Below are positions 25,078 through 37,560 of a stretch of 64,000 bases of DNA, piece by piece. Both the position numbers and the translations under genes were made by a program. A model generated the notes under the pieces. That model made no database searches. It was given only the letters and a program-made list of their open reading frames with translations, and had not been told where the DNA came from. Position 1 is the stretch's first letter. Each line of letters starts with the position of its first letter. The stretch lies in the NCBI RefSeq assembly GCF_000002425.4, contig NC_037260.1:14987372-15051371 (forward strand). Direction: 5' to 3'. The stretch is from Physcomitrium patens. Its lineage: Eukaryota > Streptophyta > Bryopsida > Funariales > Funariaceae.

Positions 25078-25826
25078 TGTGGTAAGTTATTGGTTGGTTA
25101 TTGACAACCTTCAGAGTTAGACTTATGGTTAGGCAGTTTAGTTGGTAATAATAGGTTGTTAGTGGAACAAATGGTTAAGAATTCAAAGGCTCATAATCTT
25201 TGGAATCTATTGGCCGATGGTCCATCTTTTGGGTAGGATAAAGAGGTTGAAGAAAGAGAGATTACGACCAGACTATGAGAGTCATAAGCCGGAGTAAGCT
25301 TGGTGCTACCTCTTTGTTTTCTTTGCTTTTATTATTTGCTTATGAAGAATTGTGATTGAGAGAAGTATTGTTGAAATTGTGATTAGAATATTGTGGAATA
25401 TGACTTTGAATTGACCATTTTGGAGAAAATCTGAGACTTTGAGAATTGAGATTATCGAATTGTGTTGTATTAAGTAAAGATATTGAATTCTGTGTCATGA
25501 ATTGAGAAACTGAATATAATAAGTAAGCTGGAGATTAGTAATTGAATATATATAAACTACAAAGAGAATAAGTGGAAGATGAACAGATAAGAATATGGAA
25601 GTATTGTTGAATTGATAGTCGTAGAATGGATTATGTGTTGAATTAAGACGGAATTATTAAGCCTTGGTGTTATGTAGTTTGATAATTGATTTCAGATAGC
25701 TAGAGTACAGTCAATTGTGACACTAACAGATCCAATTCATATAACCAGTCTTTTTCCATGTTCAAACCTACCTCTATTAGTTCAATTGCTTTGGTATATT
25801 GAAGCTTGAATACAATGAGAACAACA
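25078..25826 (+). repeat. 5' LTR of element III (749 bp)
   Basis: TGTGGTAAGTTATTGGTTGG... to ...AATGAGAACAACA, with TG/CA ends, immediately followed by a primer-binding site and gag. There is no second copy in the window, so the left boundary rests on the TG and on loss of similarity to element II. Confidence 0.6.
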
Positions 25827-25829
25827 TTT

Positions 25830-25846
25830 TGGCGCTGCTGTCGAGA
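25830..25846 (+). other. Primer-binding site of element III
   Basis: TGGCGCTGCTGTCGAGA, four bases after the LTR. It is a slightly decayed version of the TGGCGCCGTTGCCGGGGA site known from plant Tat/Athila and related gypsy elements. Confidence 0.75.
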
Positions 25847-25860
25847 AAATAATAACAATA

Positions 25861-27340
25861 TGAAATGTTAGAAATTGATTGTATGAAAAGAATGAAAGAT
25901 TATGAGTGATAATCATAAAGGAAAGAATTATCAAAGTATTAATCGACAAGCAAAAGAAAGACAAGAGCGATTACGCATAAGAAATCTCCTACGGGAATGA
26001 CTAAAAGGAATTGTAGGTCCAAGTAAAACCAAAGGAAGAAAAATTCAAATTCAAATAGCAAAGAGACCAGTGATAACACCAATGGCCACGGGAGTGCCAG
26101 AAGTACCAATTGTAGAACAAATGAGAGCAGTAGGAGATTGAACTACAAGTGTGGCACCATTACCTACTTTTAGTGGTTAGTTGAGCTTTGATCTCAATCA
26201 TTATATAGCTCAATTCTTGACAGCCTACGTTATTAATAATGATAGAACTGAAGACATTTGGTTACAATGGTTGCCAATAATTTTAAAAGATATAACTTTT
26301 GAATGCTATATTCGGCAACCAATGGGTAGATTTTACAATTGGGAGGCCTTGAGGAATGCCTTCTTAACCCATTTTAGACCAATTGGATTTGAAGATCGGC
26401 TTCGAGAAAGTTTTTATGAGTAGCAGGATGTTTGCGAGGGAATTAATAGAGTTCTATTATGACCGGATTATGAATATACTTTGTAAATGGTTAAATAATC
26501 AAATGACAGATGCGTTTATATTGTCAATATTAATTAACAATTTGCATCTATTAGAATTAAAAATATTTGTAAAAGAGGCTCGACTAGCTACGGTAGAGGC
26601 ATCATTGGCACGAGTAAAGATATAGGAAGAATGTAATTATGACCAATTATTAACAGTGGGGGCCACAATGATTCCAAGTTCAGGAAGCCAACAAATACAA
26701 CTGAGAAATGTATTGATGGATAATTATCCACAAATGGCTGACTCTAATGTGAAGAATGTTATGTTGCAAAAATCAATTAATGCTACACCACTTTAAGCAA
26801 TAGCATCAATAATAATAACACCTTATTTTACATCACCAACCTATCAACAACCGGAATTGTTCACAAATGCGATTGTTAAAGATCCAAATGAAGCCTTATT
26901 ATTAAATCTAACAAAGAAGATAGAAGAATTGGCTATGAATTTAGTTAAAGATAAGGAAAAATGACATAAACCTTCTAATATGAGATCTAATGTATGGTGT
27001 AATAATTGTAAGGGATAAGGTCATTTTGATATGAAATATCCATCATCCAGACAAATGGATATTCAATGTACATTTTGTGGAAGAAAGCACCCTACCCAAA
27101 ATTGCTGGCATTTTCAAAGGCAACAAAAATTTAGTAATCAGACCATGATTCCACCGACTCAGTGGAAAGTCAATTATGTTTAAACAAGAAATATGTATGG
27201 ATGGAATAGAAATTGATTCAATCGACAAAATTGAACATTCAATAAATTTCAAAGTTCCAATTTTAATCAGGGGTCTGCATCAAACCCCCAGAACTATGGG
27301 AAGGAGTCGTATAGGTATCAGCAATATGCTCCACCGGCAT
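25861..27340 (+). pseudogene. Gag of element III
   Basis: The frame running through 26181-26423 has PLPTFSG, FDLNHYIAQFLTAYV, WLQWLPIILKDITFECYI and ALRNAFLTHFRPIGFEDRL, the typical core of the retrotransposon gag family. Two zinc knuckles follow at about 26990-27110: WCNNCKG.GHFDMKYP (last Cys changed to Tyr) and QCTFCGRKHPTQNCW. Several stops (26423, 26622 and others). Ends at the LTR at 27341. Confidence 0.75.
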
Positions 27341-27686
27341 TGTCGTGATGTAACACAACTAATAGGTAGAAGAGTGTGGAGATTATTATAATTTAGAAAA
27401 TCTCAGTTCAAAGTATTAGAACAAATTATCTTAGAAATATAGTTAATAGTCAAAGGGATAGAAAAATTAAAAGGTACCCATGCTGCCTTACAGAAAGGTG
27501 ACTTCTATTTACTTTATAGCACCATAAGTAAGGCAAATCAAAGTAGATTGCTTAGCATTGTTAAAGTTTAATTAAAATTTATTTAGTATTCTATTAGAAT
27601 TAGGATTTTTTTGTTATAATTTCCATTCTACCTTCCATAGCTTAATACTTGGTGCATTCTTGAGCAAGACTTCACGTAACATGATA
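27341..27686 (+). repeat. Internally deleted family A LTR (346 bp)
   Basis: Begins TGTCGTGATGTAACACAACTAATAGG, as at 60567 and 34755. Ends with the family A tail (CTTGGTGCATTC, CACGTAACATGATA). About 1.4-1.6 kb of the middle, including the AGGATTT array, is missing. It marks the junction between element III and the chromovirus remnant on its right. Confidence 0.7.
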
Positions 27687-27699
27687 GTGGTCATTATGT

Positions 27700-28150
27700 A
27701 TTAATGAAAGCTTAGTTGCAACAAATTATATTTGCTACATACTTTGATCTTTGTTTTCTTTGAAGATGGTTGATAGGTCTTTTTAGCCATTGATAGTATC
27801 CCATATTAGAGCATGAAGACCACCTGATTATTTGATCATTGTTGAGGCCTTTGTAACTTCCTTCAAATAAATCATTTAGAATACTATCAAGAATTGTTCC
27901 TATCTCTAATATAATCACCAAATATTGGAAGTCTCTTTTAAGGTTGTGATATCAAATATATTGTATCTTGCCATCTATTTGAGAAAGGACATGCTATTAT
28001 TGAGGATCTTTATTTTGATTATATTGTCTTGAAGGTTGTTACAATTGTAATATTTTGTTTGATAAGTCAACAAATGAAAGCTCTTTAATTGAATCTATTA
28101 GTTTTTGGTTTTCTATTTCTTTAACATTACAAATACACAAAAGCTACAAA
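27700..28150 (-). pseudogene. ORF3 remnant of G3
   Basis: Open piece 27712-27921 has WSSCSNMGYYQWLKRPINHLQRKQ, matching GMGHYRWL.GPLNHLPREQ of the complete element. The upstream part near 28080-28150 reads ENQKLIDSIKELSFVDLSNK, matched in G5. It sits between chromodomain and 3' end, where standard chromoviruses have no gene. Confidence 0.6.
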
Positions 28151-28199
28151 GAAGAATAGAAGATAGAGTGTTATCTTTCTTTGATCTTGTTTCTTTTAT

Positions 28200-28440
28200 A
28201 GAAAAGATTTGTTATTCTTCATTTTGGTTTTGATAGATGTTGTCAATAAAAAGCTTCAATTTTCTTTGCTATATTTATAAGATTCTTTGTTAGCTTCCAT
28301 GAATATTGACTAATATCATATCCGTACTAATAAACAAGATATTTCAACCTATTTTGATGCCACCTTGAATCTAAGACTTCTTCCACTTCAAATTCTTGAT
28401 TATTATCTACTTCTATAGGAAGAAGTGATATTTGTCTTCT
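28200..28440 (-). pseudogene. Chromodomain remnant of G3
   Basis: Reverse-strand translation has QEFEVEEVLDSRW, LKYLVY and YGYDIS, corresponding to YEVEKVLDSR...YFVHWSGYDINE in the complete copy. The cage Trp is replaced by a stop (TGG to TAG). Confidence 0.65.
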
Positions 28441-29807
28441 TTCCAAGATATTTATTGTCTTATATGGCTCAAAAAGAGACATGTAAAATAAAAGTTAAAT
28501 CTTCATAGACTTAGATAGATATAATTGATAAGCGACAAGATTGACTTGTTTACTAATAAAAAATAGTCCAAACTTACAATAGTCCAACTTGTCACAAGAA
28601 CAAGTAGTCTTGATATTGCGACAAAGTAATCATACCTTATCACTTATATTGAATTATGATTATTTCTTGCAATAGGCATCTATATTAATCTTTTGTCATT
28701 CTTGAGCTCCCTTTAATTGCACCTTTATTGTTGCATATAGCTCTAACAAACAATTTGTCAAATCTTTCTCTGTAGAATTATCAACTTTTAAAAAATCAAA
28801 AGTATCAAGTCATAGATGATAACCATAATTGACAAAGAAAGATGTTTATTGAGTGGAAGAATATATCAAATTATTATACGCAAACTTTGTCAATAGTAAA
28901 AGAGTTGTCTCATCATTTTAATGATAATTGATGGTATACATCAAGTATTACTCTAAAATTTGATTCATCTATTCCGTTTGTCCATCAATTTGAGGATGAA
29001 AAATCAAAAAAAAAATTATATCCATCTTTAAAATCTTAAAAAGAATTCTACAAAATCTTGATATAAATTGGGTTCCTTTATTCAATATAATATCTTTAAG
29101 CAATCCATAATAGCGATAGATATTGTTAAAAAAAAGTTTAGCCATTTTTTCACTTATGATAAATTTTGTATATGATACAAAATATGCCATTTTGATAAAA
29201 TAATCTACTACTATGAATATAGAATCATATAAGCCTCAAACTAAAAGATTCATGATAAAATCCATAGAAACAAAAGACTATGATTGTTTTGGAATAGGTA
29301 ATAGTTGAAGAAGTCCATAAGATCAATATTGAGGAATTTTTGATCTTAAACAAATATTACATGATTATACAAAGTCTTTGACTGCCTATCATATTTAATG
29401 CCATTAAAAATCTCTTGATATTAGCTTCAAAGTCTTATTGTATCTAAAATACTTGACTGCTTGAAAGGCTTGACAAGTTTGAAAATCATGTAATTATGCG
29501 TCACCTTTTCAAATGTATAATTCTCTTTTGAAATAGAGTAGGTTGTTTTTAAACTCAAACTTAGAAGTATCATGAAACTTAAAAGAATTATTCTTGATAT
29601 CATAGATAAAAAGTTCATAGGACATACTTGATTGAATTTACTCAACAAAAGTTGAATCAATAGTCAATGCTGATTTTATTACTCAAAAGTGAATTTGCTT
29701 TGACTTCAAAAGAATCATTCTTTGTGGATCAAAAGATGCATCTTCTTCTTTTGGTAAAAAATAAGAATGTCTAAAAAGTGCATCCAACAAACCTTGTTAA
29801 TTTCCAA
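28441..29807 (-). pseudogene. Integrase remnant of G3
   Basis: Open piece 28969-29190 carries MAYFVSYTKF, DIILNKGTQFISRF (second Asp of the DDE triad changed to Asn) and FHPQIDGQTE. The HHCC zinc region and RNase H end lie upstream on this strand (29.2-29.8 kb) with stops. Confidence 0.75.
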
Positions 29808-31052
29808 TATTGGAATTGAGAGAGTTTATCTCAAGAAAGTGCTTGGCTTTTGGCTGCCACTAAATGTTCAAAGAAGTCTAAGATATAAAAGTTCTAAATT
29901 TATATATATAATATTTTTCTTTTTAGAGCAATTACATGAAAACATAAGCCTAATTACATGAGAAAAGAATATCCAAATATATGATAAAATATCTTAAAAT
30001 CTTATATATCCTTATGGAAATTTTTTCCATACTTCAATAATTCATGATTTCATGATCTAACCATCCAAACAAACTAAAATTTTATATAAAGTACTGATAT
30101 TTTTTCAACAACTACCAAAACAAATTTTAACTACAAATTTGTTGTAAATCTTGAGATATTGCCAAAATCCTAATAGTAGCTTCAAACCCTTGCTTATATA
30201 CACCTACATGAAATTTTCTTCATATCTCACAAACTATGTATTCAAATACTATAAAACTTTGATTTATAGCTTTTTAACCTAATAACACGCACTTATAGAA
30301 ATTTTGAGCCAAATGTTTATCCAAAAACTCAAGATATGGCTCCAACTACTACTATCAATAAAAACAAATCACTTATTGTCTTTGAATTAAATACACTTTC
30401 TTTAATGTCTTATAATTCCTTTATTCAAACTTAGAATTCATCAAACAATATATAAAAATTGTAGCTAAAAAAGTGCTCTCTTCAACTACAATTGCCGATC
30501 TTTTGTTGCTCTTTGTAAGTGTATGTTATATCCCAAAGAGTGACAATAGATACCTTAATTTAGAGCATCTAAAACTCCTTCATAAAAACTTCAAATTGCA
30601 CAAAAATTTCATCCAAATCATATCCAAAAATCTAAAATTATTGATTCTAGATTCAAAAGCTCAAATAAATTTAGAAAAGAAATCTTAATCTCTAATAAGG
30701 CCTCAAAGAGCATCCTTGAAGTCCATGGGGCATGACATTCAACCAATAGGGATGAAGATCTTTATACCTTACCTTCATCCAACTATACCTTACTTTCATC
30801 CTTTCGAATAAACCTTCTAATAGTTTTGACTTTCATCTTTAGGCTCCATTCTTCTCTTAAGATTTATACTAAATATCTAAATCCTACATAATATAAATAC
30901 TATAATCAAAATAGATAAACCTCCAAATATATTTTCTTATATCAACTCTCTTTAAATTTACTTAATAACCATTCTAATCTACATCAAGATTTACAAACAT
31001 AATATATATTTTAATTAATATTTTACACACTATAAGCAACTACAATACAATA
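29808..31052 (-). repeat. Solo LTR, family C, in the RNase H-integrase region of G3
   Basis: TATTGGAATTGAGAGAGTTTATC... to ...CAACTACAATACAATA, the reverse orientation of the LTR split at 41883/49691 (shared block AGTGCTTGGCTTTTGGCTGCCAC). Flanks CCAA (29804-29807) and TCAG (31053-31056) each differ by one transition from CCAG. With one CCAG kept, the surrounding chromovirus sequence lines up with the intact copy (CTTCCCAGGCCGATAAG). Confidence 0.75.
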
Positions 31053-32520
31053 TCAGGTCGATAAGTAAACTTGAAATCAAATCTTGATGAAAATATGGTC
31101 CAAAAAACTTGGAAACAATTCAAAATAAGTATTAACATAAAATATTTGAGGTCCTTGTGATCTATATATGCGGTGACTAGACTTAAGGCATCTTCTAAGT
31201 AATGATGCTATTCTTAAAATGAATCTACAATTGCAAAGAACTCCTTATTGTGGGTCTCATAATTAATCTTGATTTCTAAAAATTTCTAGAATAAAAAGCT
31301 ACTGAATGAAATTTGTAATCTATTCCCATTTGTAATAATATTGCATTCAAGGTAAAGTGTGATGCATTTGTTTCTATGAAAAATGCTTGGAAGAAGTCAA
31401 TTTGATATAAGATTAGTGTATAAATAAACTTCTTTTTTATAGCATAAAATAATACTTTGACTTCTTTATACTACTCAAGTTTGTTTTTATAAATCAAACA
31501 TATAAATAGACTTGCAACTTAAAAAAAATTCTTAATAAAGATTTGATAGTAACTAGCAAAGTTTAAAAAGTATTGCATGTTTCTTACTGTTCTTAGAATC
31601 TTTCAATTCATGAAAGTCTAAAACTTCTTCAGATCTATCATTAGCCCTTCATTAGAAATAATGTATCTTAAGAAGTCAACTTGAATAGTATAGAATTCAT
31701 ACTTTTTTATCTTAGCATATAATCTTACATTTCTAAGTTTTTATAATACACAACAAATATGAATTTCATACTCTTCTATGTTCTTAGAGTAGATTAAAAT
31801 ATTGTAGAAATAACAAATGATAAAATCATCAAAAAAATCATAAAAGACATCATTCATTAGATATTGAAAAGCAGCTTGTATATTTGTGAGTCCAAAAGAT
31901 ATGACATTATATTCAAAATATCCATACTTGACTCAAAACATAATTTTTTATTCATCTCTTTTTTAATATGTACCAAATTATATATTCTTTGTAGATCTAT
32001 TTTTTTATAAATCTTTACTTGATTCAATTGATTAAAAAGTCTTAAAAGAAAAGATAGAAGATATCTATTCTTGATGGTGATCTTATTGAGTCCTTAATAG
32101 TCTATCCACATCTGCAGAGGTTTGTTTGTTTGTTTGTTTATTTATTTTTTTTTTCTTTACATATAAGATAGAAGCCTTCACTAGAAATTTAAAATGACGT
32201 ACAAAATTCTTAGCTAAGTTCTTTTGAATGTATTCTTTGAGTGTAGCCAACTTGTTTTGTGATAGAATATACATTGGTACAAATAGCCATTAAGTTCTTT
32301 TGTCAAGATCAATAGAACAATCATAAAGACAATGCTCTGAAAGAATATTAGCATTCTTTATTTCAAAAATATCTTAAAAATCTTAATACTAGCTAAAAAT
32401 ACCACTTAACATCATTTTACTATCAAAAATGGACATGATATATAAAATAAAAGATAACCCTTCTTTTATAATACACATAAAAGCTCTTAAATCTACCAAT
32501 AAAGGTTTGAATGTAATAAA
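31053..32520 (-). pseudogene. RNase H, RT and linker remnant of G3
   Basis: Matches 45.0-46.0 kb of the complete element in order: RNase H start, RT palm near 31840 (decayed YLDD segment), the KKKDGS region and the linker toward protease. Only short open frames remain. Similarity ends near 32520, where copia sequence begins on the opposite strand. Confidence 0.65.
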
Positions 32521-33220
32521 TTTATTGGAGGATATTGAAGATGTACAAATAGAAGCAACTCCAATAGAGTGTAACAATCAAGGATGTCTTACATTTGCAA
32601 AGAATTCAAAGCATTATTTAAGGACCAAACACATTGACATTCAATATTACTTTGTAAGAGAGAAGATTGAAATGAGAGTGATTGATAAGAAGTATTGTGC
32701 AAAGGAGGAAATGCTTGCTGATTTATTGATAAAGATATTAGTAAAAGATAGACACCACATGTTAACAAAGGCATTAGAATTAAAAGCCATTTGACGAATA
32801 GCAAAGTGGGAGTGTTAAAATAAAAGTAGAATAAATTATCTTATAGATGATATTAACTTAGGTAAGTTACTAGTGGTCAAAGGTTTGATTCTTGCTATAT
32901 GGTAAGGGCATCCAATAGATATAGGACAAAGTCATGGACTAAGAGTCAAAGTCAAAAGGATAAAGTATTAACAAAGGAATATCCAAAGACTAAGTATGAA
33001 TCATTAATATGTGTCATAGGATACCCTATAAGCTCGTGAGATGCCAAAAGGATCCTAGGGCCACGTATATAAAAGTCAAAGAGTAAAAGTTATCTTTTAC
33101 AACAACAACTACTACCTATAAGTAATCGATATTGGAAGTGAGAGACATCTTATTCCATACTCTCTTTGTATACAACCTTGCTGATGCTAAGTATTGTATC
33201 TTCAAAGTGCTTATTCTTCA
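32521..33220 (+). mobile_element. Ty1/copia 3' end: RNase H tail, polypurine tract and LTR
   Basis: Open frame to 32794 contains ATPIECNNQGCLTFAKNSKH, RTKHIDIQYYFVREKIE and EEMLADLLIKILVKDRHH, the characteristic C-terminal RNase H end of plant copia polyproteins. A purine-rich tract (AGCAAAGTGGGAG, 32800-32812) precedes the LTR at 32813. The first ~30 codons of the longer open frame (32429 onward) are antisense chromovirus, not copia. The rest of the copia pol is absent. Confidence 0.85.
32813..33220 (+). repeat. Copia 3' LTR (about 408 bp)
   Basis: TGTTAAAATAAAAGTAG... to ...GTGCTTATTCTTCA. The same sequence, diverged, is at about 63066-63522, including GGGCATCnnATAGATATAGGA, GGATCCTAGG and CAACCTTGCTGATRCTA. 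TATA-like CGTATATAAAAGTCAAAGAG at about 33063-33082. Confidence 0.8.
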
Positions 33221-34754
33221 ATATTTTGGATCTTCTTTGGATCCATTACAAGTTTTTTATTGCAAATGATGTACTCCAAAAAGTCAACTTGAATAGTATA
33301 AAATACACACTTTTCTATCTTTGTATATAATCTTGCATCTTTTAGTTTTTGTAACACACAAAAAATATGAACTTCATACTCTTCTATGTTCTTAGGATAG
33401 ATTAAAATGTCATCCAAATAATAAACAACAAAATCATTAAGAAACTCATGAAAGACATCATTTATTAGATGTTGAAAAGTAATTGGTGTATTTGTGAGCC
33501 TAAAAGGTATGACATTATATTCAAAATATCCATACTTAGTTCAAAAAATAGTCTCCCATTCATCTCTTTCTTTGATACAGACTATGTTATACGTTCTTCA
33601 TAGATCTATTTTTATATAAATCTTTACTTTATTTAGTTGATCAAAAAATCTTGAAATCAAAGATAGAAGATACTTATTTTTGATGGTGATCTTATTAAGT
33701 CCTCGATAAATCACACACATTTGCAAAGATCCATCTTTTTTCTTTATAAATAAGGTAGGAGTACCAGTTGGAGATTTGGAATGGCGTATAAAGTTCTTAG
33801 CTAAGTTCTTATCAATGTATTCTTTGAATGCAGCTAACTCATTTTGTGATAGGCTATAGATTGGTCAAAATAGTAGTTGAGTTCCATCTTGAAGATTGAT
33901 GGTACAATAATAAAGACAATACTCTAAAAGAATATCTACATTTTTTTTTTCAAAAACATCGTTGAAATCTTGATACTTGCTAAGAATACCACTTAATATC
34001 TTTTCACTATCAACAATGGGCATGGCTTATATAGCAAAAGTTGGTCCTTCATTTGTGGCATGTATAAAAGATTTTGTACCTACTAATACAGATTTGAATA
34101 TACTAGACTTATAGATTTTTACTTGCCTAGCAAGACCTTGGGTTAGACTATGAGAAAAATTGAGATTGTGAGAAATGTAGTCTATCTGAGGATTATATCT
34201 TTCTAATTACAATAATCTTAAAATGATTGAATTAGAAGGAGATTTAATCACATTAAATATTACAAAACTATTGTAACTACTAATTTCTACTTTATAGGAA
34301 TAATTTCATATGTAACATCCTTAGATAATAATGAATGTTGATCTATTATTTTTACATGGACATGTTTGATATTCTTAACTAAGGATATATCTTATTTTTT
34401 GATAAAGTCTTCATCTATAAAACAAGCCAAGGCTCTTGAATCCAACAAGGCTAAGACTTTATAATTTTTTGGTCCTAAATAGACTTCTATTTTAAAAGAA
34501 GGTGAGGGATCACTGGAGAAGATAGGACCTTTGCTAGATGTTGCATATGATTCTAGCCACATGATTCCTAATGTAATTGAATTAATTGTTTTTTGACACA
34601 TTGTCTTCTTTGGCAATTGTGTTCTTATTTTGTAATTCCATTGTTTTTTTAAATAATTTTGAGTAGTATGTTTAGCTTTTTCATAATATAAGCATAAGTC
34701 CTTTTGACATTGTCGACTATTTTCCTACTTTGTGAGGGATTTAAAATGTACCAT
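33221..34754 (-). pseudogene. Zinc knuckle, protease and RT remnant of G4
   Basis: 33211-33417 has MDDILIYPKNIEEYEVH (YLDDILI of RT, first residue decayed) and FLEYIICNKKLVMDPKK. 34392-34616 has LGPKNYKVLALLDSRALACFIDEDFIKK, the protease (DSG changed to DSR). A knuckle remnant LCLYYEKAKHTTQNY lies at about 34640-34710, with two Cys changed to Tyr. Confidence 0.75.
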
Positions 34755-36693
34755 TGTTATGATGTAAAATGGCTAATAGGTAAAAAGTTGAAGAAAGTAT
34801 CATATTTTTGAAGATCTTATTTCAATTATATTGAAAAAAATTATCTTAGGAAAATAGATAATAGTCAAGGAATAGAAAAATTAAAGGTGTTAATACTGCC
34901 ATTTTATAAAATAGGCTTCTACTTACTTTGTAGGACCACAAATAAAATAAAATAAAATAAGATAGATTAAAAAAAAATAATATAAACATATTTTAAAAAA
35001 GTAAAGAGTAGTTTTCAGCAAAAATTATCTAAAAAAACTAGATATTGATACCTAGAGAGGGCCAGTTATGAATCAAGGTCGAAATCAGACCTTGAGGCTT
35101 AAAATCATGCTCTGATATTGATTCTAGGATTCTTTGGAAAATCAAAGAGTGGAATTAGTGAGCAGATCCAACAAAGTTTTAATGAGCATTATTTTGGATG
35201 ATTTGGATTTGTATTGACTTTGTAAGATCTTTGCAAAGTTGGAGTTTATTTTGGGTGACTCTAGATTTGTGAAATAAAGTGGGTGATACTTTTTGGAGAA
35301 TTTTGTAAATTTGATAATAGATCTGTAGATGAATTTTTGAGAGTTTGTGGATTTATATGTGTTTAATATATGCTATGAGTTTGAATTAGATTAAAAGACT
35401 GGATTAAGGATTATTGAGGTTTAACTGAGTTAGGGTCTCGAAAAATAGAGTTTTAGGTCTGATGAGGATTTCTTAGTTTTATTGCAATCTATCACTTGAA
35501 CTGGAGTAAAAATTATGTGTGTGGATAGTAGACCTGTTTTCTTAAGTTTATGAGAAATTTGAGATCAATTACATGGTTCAATAAGGAAATATTAACACTA
35601 AAAATTCAACATTTAAATTTGAAAAGAAGGTTGTCCAACACCTGTACAAATATTAGAATTGATCTTCTTTTTAGAAAGCTTTATCTTCTTCAAAATTTTT
35701 GTGCTTGTTTTCAACTTAAATGTGAAGAGGTATGCAAAATTTGAGTTAAAATCAATAGTTTATTCATTAATTATTGAGATTTAAATCTATTATAGGAATT
35801 ACTTGAGATTATTTAGGATTTGGTTAAGATATAATTAAGATTTGATTAGGGTTTGATTAAGGATTGTTTAGATTTATTTAGGATTTGGTTAGAATTTGGT
35901 TAAGATTTGACTAAGATTTGATTAAGATTTGTTTAGAATTTGATTAGAATTTGGTTAGGATTTGTTTAGGATTTGGTTAGGATTTATTTAAGATTCGATT
36001 AGGATTTGAATAGAAATTGTTTAGGATTTAACTAATATTTATTTAGGATTTGATTAGGATTTTTTTAGGATTTGACTAAGATTTATTTAAGATTTTTTTA
36101 GGATTTGAGTAGGAATTATTTAGGATTTAAGTAGGATTTATTTGAGATTTGTTTAGGATTTGACTAAGGTTTGGTTAAGATTTGATTAGGATTTAATTAG
36201 GATTTGATTAATATTTTTTTAGGATTTGACTAAGATTTGGTTAAGATTTGATTAAGATTTAATTAGGATTTGATTAAGATTTGTTTAGGATTTGATTAGA
36301 ATTTAGTTAGGATTTATCTAGGATTTGATTACGATTTTATTAAGATTTGTTTGGAATTTTATTAGGATTTCATTAGGATTTGTTATGATTTGAATAGGAT
36401 TTAATTAATATTTCTATTTTAACATTTTATTAAGATTTTTATTTTAATATATTTTTGAATTTCTATATTATTTTTTTATAATTTCTTTAAAAGGTTTTTA
36501 GAAATACTTTTTATTCTTACATAATTTTTTTGTAATTTTGATTGATTGATATTTGATTATACTTGCTAATCTTTAATTATAATTTATTTAAGAATCTGCT
36601 AGAATTTTTATGACTTATTGTTGTAATTTTCTTTTTATCTTCTACAACTAAATACCCAGTGCATTTTCAAGCCAAACACCATGTATTACAACA
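34755..36693 (+). repeat. Solo family A LTR with long AGGATTT array (1939 bp)
   Basis: TGTTATGATGTAAAATGGCTAATAGG... to ...CCATGTATTACAACA. Flanks CCAT (34751-34754) and TCAT (36694-36697); with one copy removed, the gag reading region lines up with the intact element by transitions only. The array of TTTAGGATTTGGT-like units fills about 35780-36420. Confidence 0.8.
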
Positions 36694-37560
36694 TCATATT
36701 GATTTTCATTAGTTCTAGCTTTGATAAATTAGTTTGTGAAAACTTAAGAGTTGTTGTTAAAATTTAATTTATTCCTCTACATCCATATCTTTGTTGTTGA
36801 TGTCTTTCAAATAATCAATTGTTATATGCAATGGCTTGAGCAATAAATTGTTTTAAAGATTTTATCTTTGGCATTATCAATAACAAGTATTTGACATTAT
36901 CCTTCAATCTATATTAAAATTGATTAATAAGGGCTTGGTCATTTCAATTCATGTCACAAGAAAGTTTTAGAATTCAATAGCATATATGGTGGCTGACAGT
37001 GATCCTTGCCATCAAAATAAGAGTTTGGTCTGTGCTATTTTTTCTTGATCAATTTTTCTAAATGTGGCCGTAAACACTTCTAGTAATGAAGAAAAATTAT
37101 AAAAGAGTTGGAATTTTTTTTTATTATAAGTACAAATTAAGAGAGAGCACTTCCTAATAGAAGTGTATATATGAATCTGACTTGAGTAAATCCATCGGGG
37201 TATTGGAAATGATGCAATCTTAGATAGAGCTTGATTTATTGTAAAAATCCTCAAAATTTTGATCTTGTTCCATCAAACTTCTCAAGCATACTAGTTCTTA
37301 TCCTTGTCATACTTCTAGAAGAAAAACTTCCTAGATTCGATTGTGAGGTTGATCTACTTGCTTCTTTTAATTGCACAACTTTGTAATGTAGACTCTAAAC
37401 TTCTTTCATAGGCATAGGCATAGTTCCTCAATGATCCATGTTGGAAATACATGAGATTTGCACTCTTAGAGTATTGACAAAGTCATGAAGATCTGCAATA
37501 GTTACAAATCTATTCTAACTTTTGCTTGGAGTAGCATCCATAATCTTTCTTTCTACAAAC
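36694..37560 (-). pseudogene. Gag remnant of G4
   Basis: Collinear with gag of the complete copy (46.6-47.5 kb). The open piece 37012-37254 contains ALSKIASFPIPRWIYSSQIHIY-type sequence in an alternative frame. Heavily decayed. Confidence 0.55.

Larger units (their letters stand above)
25078..27340 (+). mobile_element. Element III: 5' part of a Ty3/gypsy element (LTR, PBS, gag)
   Basis: Consists of a 749-bp LTR, a primer-binding site and a decayed gag. No protease, RT or second LTR follows; a family A LTR starts at 27341. It was probably inserted into the pol linker of element II and then lost its 3' two-thirds. Confidence 0.65.
27687..32520 (-). mobile_element. G3: decayed minus-strand chromovirus fragment
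   Basis: Order on the minus strand, read from the right: protease-RT linker and RT (31.1-32.5 kb), RNase H, a solo LTR (29808-31052), integrase (28.45-29.8 kb), chromodomain (28.2-28.44 kb) and ORF3 (27.7-28.15 kb). Collinear with the complete copy at 41967-48504 but with stops throughout. The 3' LTR is missing at the left end, and the right end is cut by copia sequence. Confidence 0.75.

Noticed and set aside
32429-32520. N-terminal extension of the copia open frame
   Set aside because: This part aligns with minus-strand chromovirus (compare 34010-34090) and is read in the wrong sense.
35780-36420. Interstitial telomere array
   Set aside because: The unit is 11-12 bp with TTTAGGATTTGG, not TTTAGGG, and is confined to LTRs of one family.
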